DNA from: Candidatus Aldehydirespirator catecholifindens
GTDB lineage: Bacteria > Actinomycetota > Acidimicrobiia > Acidimicrobiales > Aldehydirespiratoraceae
Direction: 5' to 3'
DNA length: 51,172 bases
NCBI GenBank assembly: GCA_028283245.1
Contig: JAPYNU010000067.1
Span: 1 to 51,172 of the forward strand
Part shown: piece by piece, positions 47,216-51,172 of the stretch
Layout: each line of letters opens with the position of its first letter
Numbering within the stretch: position 1 is the stretch's first letter
The notes under the pieces: model-generated
What the model saw: only the letters and a program-made list of their open reading frames with translations
Database searches by the model: none
Told to the model about the DNA's origin: nothing
Position numbers and translations under genes: made by a program

Positions 47216-48795
47216 TCCAACCCCTCCAGATCCGATTCCTGCGGCTCAGCTCTTTCCGGCTCAGCTCTTTCCGATTCAGCCTCGGTGCTCGGCCCCGAGT
47301 CAGTGCTCGCTTGCGACTGTCCCGAGAGCACCCAAGTGTCTTTTGAGCCACCACCCTGAGACGAGTTCACGATCAGCGATCCTCTGCGCATAGCTACCCG
47401 AGTCAATCCGCCTGGGAACACTTCGGTGCGTTCACCGGTAAGCACAAACGGGCGCAAATCCAGATGGCGAGGCTCAAAAACCTCACCCCCGAATGATGGC
47501 AGCGTCGAGAGCTGCACAAGCTCCTGCACAATCCAGTTGCGTGGATCGGCTTCGATAGCGGCTCTGGCCTGTTGCAGTTCCTGTTCAGATGCCTGAGGCC
47601 CGATCAGCACCCCATATCCGCCGGACTCCGATACCGGCTTGACCACCAGCTGATCAAGGCGCTGCAAAGCATCGCGACGCTGGTCAGGATCCCACATCAT
47701 GTAAGTCTCAACATTGTCAACTATGGGTTCCTCACCGAGGTAATAGCGGATCAACTCGGGCACATAGGCAAATACGGCCTTGTCGTCAACCACGCCGTTG
47801 CCGATGGCGTTGCATACAGTCACCGTGCCAGCACGCAATGCCCCCAGCAGCCCTGGAACACCTAGCGTGGAGTCGGGCCTAAAAGCCACAGGATCCAAGA
47901 AACCGTCGTCAATGCGGCGATAGATCACATCCACTGGAACTAGGCCTTCGATAGTGCGTGAATAGACGGTGTGTCCATCCACTACTAGGTCTCGGCCTTC
48001 GACAAGTTCCACGCCCATAGCACGAGCCAAAAAAGCGTGCTCAAAGTAGGCCGAGTTGTATATGCCGGGGGTTAGCACCACCACATGAGGCTTGTCTTTG
48101 CCCGCTGGTGCCATCGAGTCAAGTGTGCAGCGCAACATCTGTCCGTATTGGTCGGTTGGTTCCACCGGATGGTCATAAAACAACCAACTGCATGCTTTGG
48201 CCATAGCGGCCCGGTTCTCGACCACATAAGAAATGCCGCTGGGGTTGCGCAGGTTGTCCTCCAACACCAGATAACGACCCTCGGCGTTGCGCACCACATC
48301 AATTCCGGCGACGTTGCAGTGCGCTCCGTGAGGCACTGCTATTCCCATGGCATTACGCTCAAAGCCTTTGGATGTGAGCACCACCCAGCGGGGTATTACC
48401 CCGTCAGCTATGGCTTCGGCTTTGCCGCTGTAAAGATCAGCCAAAAACAAGTTGAGCGCCACCACCCTTTGGCTGAGACCACGGGCCAGATGCTCCCATT
48501 CAGCGGCGGCGATGATCCGAGGGAAGAGATCCATGGGCCAGATGCGTTCGGTTCCCTGATCGTCGCTGTAAACGGTGAAGGTAATGCCTTGGCGACGGAA
48601 CTCATTAGCAACCAGCTTTTCGAGTCGCTCAACTTCGCCTGTGTCAAGTTCTGCGAAACGTTCGATGATCTTGTGATAGACATCGCGAGGTGCCCTATCG
48701 GGGGCGAAAGCCTCGTCGTAGCCTCGATTGGGTTCGTAGTTGTCGAGCAGGCCATGCAAAGAATCATCAACAAGATCTGACGGGTCGCTCGGCAC
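47212..48795 (-). CDS. Circularly permuted ATP-grasp protein
   Basis: Predicted carboxylate-amine ligase of 527 residues (DUF404/407 type). The family blocks are clear: NEFRRQGITFTVYSDDQGTERIWPMDLFPRII, LVLEDNLRNPSGISYVVENR, VILTPGIYNSAYFEHAFLA-like LTPGIYNSAYFEHAFLARAM, DVIYRRIDDGFLDP, AIGNGVVDDKAVFAYVPELI and VVKPVSESGGYGVLIGP (ATP-binding loop). The C-terminal tail is acidic and repetitive (SERAEPERAEP). The start is placed at GTG 48795, which has GGTGGG just upstream; an ATG at 48909 would add a Cys-rich 38-residue extension unlike the family. First of the coupled trio. Divergent from the lactate-dehydrogenase-like gene. Confidence 0.88.
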   Translation of the reverse strand: MPSDPSDLVDDSLHGLLDNYEPNRGYDEAFAPDRAPRDVYHKIIERFAELDTGEVERLEKLVANEFRRQGITFTVYSDDQGTERIWPMDLFPRIIAAAEWEHLARGLSQRVVALNLFLADLYSGKAEAIADGVIPRWVVLTSKGFERNAMGIAVPHGAHCNVAGIDVVRNAEGRYLVLEDNLRNPSGISYVVENRAAMAKACSWLFYDHPVEPTDQYGQMLRCTLDSMAPAGKDKPHVVVLTPGIYNSAYFEHAFLARAMGVELVEGRDLVVDGHTVYSRTIEGLVPVDVIYRRIDDGFLDPVAFRPDSTLGVPGLLGALRAGTVTVCNAIGNGVVDDKAVFAYVPELIRYYLGEEPIVDNVETYMMWDPDQRRDALQRLDQLVVKPVSESGGYGVLIGPQASEQELQQARAAIEADPRNWIVQELVQLSTLPSFGGEVFEPRHLDLRPFVLTGERTEVFPGGLTRVAMRRGSLIVNSSQGGGSKDTWVLSGQSQASTDSGPSTEAESERAEPERAEPQESDLEGLE

Positions 48796-48992
48796 GGCCC
48801 ACCACAATAGATGCTGCAGCCTTACTGGTGTGGACGGGGCCACACAGCGCACGCAGCGTGAGCATCGCAGCACTAGCTTGGGTGTGTGATGAACACCTTG
48901 ATTGTGCATGAGTCGATACTGGTCGCTGACCGCGGTGGTGACGGTGGCCGTGGCGATGGCGACGGTGGTGGCATTGACGGCAGCGTTCTGCG

Positions 48993-50147
48993 GTGAAATC
49001 CAGCCTCAAATATCAGACCGTGGCTGACCTGCGGCGAAAGGCTCGCAGACGCATCCCGCATTTTGCTTGGGAATACCTTGACAGCGGCGAGGGTGCCGAG
49101 CGCACCACTGCACGCAACAGCGAAAATCTTCAGAGGGTGCTGCTCACACCGCAGTTCTTGAAAGGACAGCTGAATCCTGATCTCAGCACCGAACTGTTCG
49201 GGATGCGTTACGCGATGCCGGTTGGTATTGCGCCGGTGGGGCTCACTGGTCTGATCTGGCCGGGTGCCGACGCAGCTCTCGCCAAAACCGCTGCTCACTA
49301 CCAGATTCCCTACGTTGCTAGCACTGTCAACTCTGCGGACGTGTCTGAGGTGGGGCCGCTAGCTGAGGGTATGGGCTGGTTCCAGCTTTATCCGCCTAAT
49401 GATCTCGCCGTGCGTGACGATCTGCTTGAGCGGGCTCATCAAGCGGGTTTCGGGGTGCTTGTTGTTACTGCCGATGTTCCTGGACCTGCCCGTCGGGAGC
49501 GCCAAAGCCGTCAACGCATTTCGATGCCGCCAAAGATCACGCTGCGTCATGTCAGTCAGGCTGCGCTGCGTCCGGCATGGACTTTGGGACTGTTACGCAG
49601 CGGTCTGCCGCGGTTTCGCACTTTGGAGCGCTATGTGGACAAAGCGGCGTTACGCGATGTTGCCGGTTTCGTGGGTGCCAACCTGGGTGGCACTCTCAGC
49701 TGGGATTACCTGGCGCAGACTCGTAGTCGCTGGCCGGGACCGGTCGTGGTGAAAGGCATTCTTGATCCTGAAGACGCTGCACGCTGCGCCGATATGGGTG
49801 CTGACGCTGTGATTGTGTCTAACCACGGGGGACGACAATTTGATGCCGCGCCAGCTGCGGTCGAGGCGCTGGGGCCGATGGTGGAGCGTGTCGGCGACAA
49901 AATCCCGGTGCTGTTCGACAGTGGAATAAGCAGCGGACTCGACATTGCTAGGGCGTTGGCATTGGGTGCCAGCCTGGTTTTTTCTGGCCGGGCTTTTATG
50001 TATGGCTTAGGCGCGCTGGGAGCAAGAGGTGCTGAGTTCGTGGCCTGGTTGTTCCAGCAGCAGCTAACAGCAACGATGTATCAACTCGGCTGCAAGCACC
50101 TGTCAGAACTACGCGAACGCGACCCCCGTTTCGCTGCTTGCTGCTAA
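48993..50147 (+). CDS. FMN-dependent alpha-hydroxy-acid dehydrogenase
   Basis: Flavoenzyme oxidising an L-2-hydroxy acid (lactate or similar), 384 residues. It has the TIM-barrel FMN-binding blocks: RRKARRRIPHFAWEYLDSG, MPVGIAPVGLTGLIWPGAD, VASTVNSADVSEV, FQLYPPND, VVTADVPGPARRERQSR, VVVKGILDPEDAARCADMGADAVIVSNHGGRQFD (catalytic His with Gly-Gly-Arg) and LFDSGISSGLDIARALALGA. The membrane-binding loop is short and soluble-looking. GTG 48993 overlaps the stop of a 30-codon Gly/Asp ORF. Substrate cannot be told; the 2-keto-acid hydratase gene convergent downstream may hint at hydroxy-acid metabolism. Confidence 0.9.
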   Translation: MKSSLKYQTVADLRRKARRRIPHFAWEYLDSGEGAERTTARNSENLQRVLLTPQFLKGQLNPDLSTELFGMRYAMPVGIAPVGLTGLIWPGADAALAKTAAHYQIPYVASTVNSADVSEVGPLAEGMGWFQLYPPNDLAVRDDLLERAHQAGFGVLVVTADVPGPARRERQSRQRISMPPKITLRHVSQAALRPAWTLGLLRSGLPRFRTLERYVDKAALRDVAGFVGANLGGTLSWDYLAQTRSRWPGPVVVKGILDPEDAARCADMGADAVIVSNHGGRQFDAAPAAVEALGPMVERVGDKIPVLFDSGISSGLDIARALALGASLVFSGRAFMYGLGALGARGAEFVAWLFQQQLTATMYQLGCKHLSELRERDPRFAACC

Positions 50148-50211
50148 GCCCACTCGGTATCGAAACGCGCCGTGTCGGGCACGAACGCAACCCCCACTTA
50201 GCAACCAGCCG

Positions 50212-50270
50212 CTAACCCCGCTCGGCTGCTATTCAGCAGGCGGTCAGGCTGGCCGTTAGCGGGGGGTTAG
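50212..50270. terminator. Possible bidirectional terminator
   Basis: CTAACCCC (50212-50219) pairs with GGGGTTAG (50263-50270), with a smaller CTGCT/AGCAG stem inside. It lies between convergent genes and overlaps the end of the hydratase gene. No T-run. Confidence 0.35.
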
Positions 50271-51062
50271 GGTGGCTGTGACGGTGCCGACACCGTTAAT
50301 ATTGGCGGACAGTTCGTCGCCGTTAGAGATCGGCAGCATTCCGCAAAGCGAGCCGGTCATGATGCATTCACCTGCTTGCAGTGGAGTGCCGTAGTCGCAC
50401 ATCGCATCAGCCAGCCACACCAATGCGTTTAGCGGGCTACCCAAACATGCGGCACCCGTGCCAGTGGCTGCGGGTTCGCCGTTGATGCTGAGCTGCATCT
50501 CGACGCGGCGCAGGTCTACCGCCGATAGCGGCACTGGGCGGGTTCCCAGCACGTAAAGGCCAGCCCCGGCGCTGTCGGCGATCATGTCGCCAGCGGTAAT
50601 GTCCCAGTTGATGCGGCTGTCAACTATTTCCAGCGCTGGCAGCACATACGCAGTGGCGTTGATCGCATCGGCCACAGTGTGACGACCGCAGTCCAAGGCA
50701 CTGTCGAGTATCACGGCCACCTCAACCTCGACCCGTGGCTCTATTAAGCCGTCGGTTAGGCCCTCGCTACCGATGTCGGCACCGTCGCTGCGAGAGTTGT
50801 CAGCGAACAGCGTTCCCCATACTGGTTGATCCACCCCGAGTTGCTGCTGCACAGCCGGGTTAGTGAGCCCGACTTTGTGACCGCTGATGCGTCGACCTTC
50901 AGCCAGCCAATGGTCGGTGTTGATCTGCTGTATCTGATAACCAACTTCTGGTGTCAGATCAGCGCCGATCATTGCACGCACGGGTTCGCAGGGCTCACTA
51001 GCGGACGCAGCGTTGCGGAGGCGTTCGGCTGCCTCGGCGAGCAGCGCTTGGTCAAATGTCAT
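50256..51062 (-). CDS. 2-keto-4-pentenoate hydratase-like protein
   Basis: Member of the fumarylacetoacetate hydrolase-related hydratase family (MhpD/DmpE/BphH type), 268 residues. It has GYQIQQINTDHWLAEGRRISGHKVGLTNPAVQQQLGVDQP, with the lysine of the conserved GhKvG motif, IEPRVEVEVAVIL (metal-binding E-x-E), ALEIVDSRINWDITAGDMIADSAGAG (the catalytic Asp stretch) and CLGSPLNALVWLADAM, then IMTGSLCGMLPI. In aromatic meta-cleavage pathways it hydrates 2-hydroxypentadienoate; no neighbouring pathway genes are visible, so the substrate is open. ATG 51062 gives the normal N-terminus; ATG 51134 adds 24 unlike residues. The last 110 bases of the window after it hold nothing I can call. Confidence 0.85.
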   Translation of the reverse strand: MTFDQALLAEAAERLRNAASASEPCEPVRAMIGADLTPEVGYQIQQINTDHWLAEGRRISGHKVGLTNPAVQQQLGVDQPVWGTLFADNSRSDGADIGSEGLTDGLIEPRVEVEVAVILDSALDCGRHTVADAINATAYVLPALEIVDSRINWDITAGDMIADSAGAGLYVLGTRPVPLSAVDLRRVEMQLSINGEPAATGTGAACLGSPLNALVWLADAMCDYGTPLQAGECIMTGSLCGMLPISNGDELSANINGVGTVTATLTPR

Positions 51063-51172
51063 AGACCTAGATAGTAGCGAACGCACTCCGATCTGCGCTA
51101 GCCGCATCGTGTCGGAGAAGGGATCGAAAATCACATGATTGCACGATTTGCAATGTGTTGAAGATTGATGTA

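Overview
This 51 kb window looks like chromosomal DNA of a moderately GC-rich actinobacterium. The actinobacterial markers are CarD, an actinobacterial-type phosphoserine aminotransferase, a menaquinone MenB, frequent GTG/TTG starts, and many start codons preceded at 6-8 nt by a TAnnnT hexamer with no Shine-Dalgarno (leaderless-type promoters). An Acidimicrobiia-like lineage is my best guess, from gene style only. No gap between genes exceeds about 300 bases. No transposase, integrase, rRNA or CRISPR array was seen.

Region 1 (1-11.5 kb) is housekeeping: K+ uptake (trkH fragment, trkA), 5-formyl-THF cyclo-ligase, membrane pyrophosphatase, menB, a TrmA/RlmD-type RNA methyltransferase divergent from rpe, clpP, tRNA-Leu(UAG), an MBL hydrolase-rph-rdgB operon, and rpmB-rpmG. 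The MBL-rph gap holds two tiny overlapping ORFs that both encode KPMICVR. Region 2 (11.6-15.8 kb) has a HAD nucleotidase-like protein lacking its nucleophile, a D-aminoacylase-like protein lacking its HxH motif, a CapA-like protein and carD. Region 3 (15.8-21.3 kb) has thiolase, acyl-CoA dehydrogenase, an unknown protein, uridine kinase, Ogt and Ung.

Region 4 (21.3-26.4 kb) is a defence island. It has an AbiE-type toxin-antitoxin pair, a C-terminal remnant of an aspartic protease, and mcrBC. The mcrBC pair is bracketed by a 33-bp near-perfect inverted repeat. Region 5 (26.5-36.4 kb) holds leuC-leuD, a beta-propeller lipoprotein, a small membrane protein, an aminotransferase coupled to an S9 peptidase, and serC.

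Region 6 (36.5-43.5 kb) is the most interesting part: a peptide export cassette. A 61-residue precursor carries a textbook double-glycine leader. It sits downstream of a three-gene exporter (HlyD-like adaptor, C39-peptidase ABC transporter, second ABC transporter with a long N-terminal domain) that resembles the NHLM microcin export families. No maturation enzyme lies in the cassette and the predicted core has no Cys. Region 7 (43.6-51.1 kb) holds metY, a coupled operon of ATP-grasp, alpha-E and transglutaminase-like proteins, an FMN-dependent alpha-hydroxy-acid dehydrogenase and a 2-keto-4-pentenoate hydratase-like gene.

A recurring oddity is the number of short direct duplications at gene ends and in intergenic gaps, plus in-frame 18-bp tandem repeats inside three proteins.
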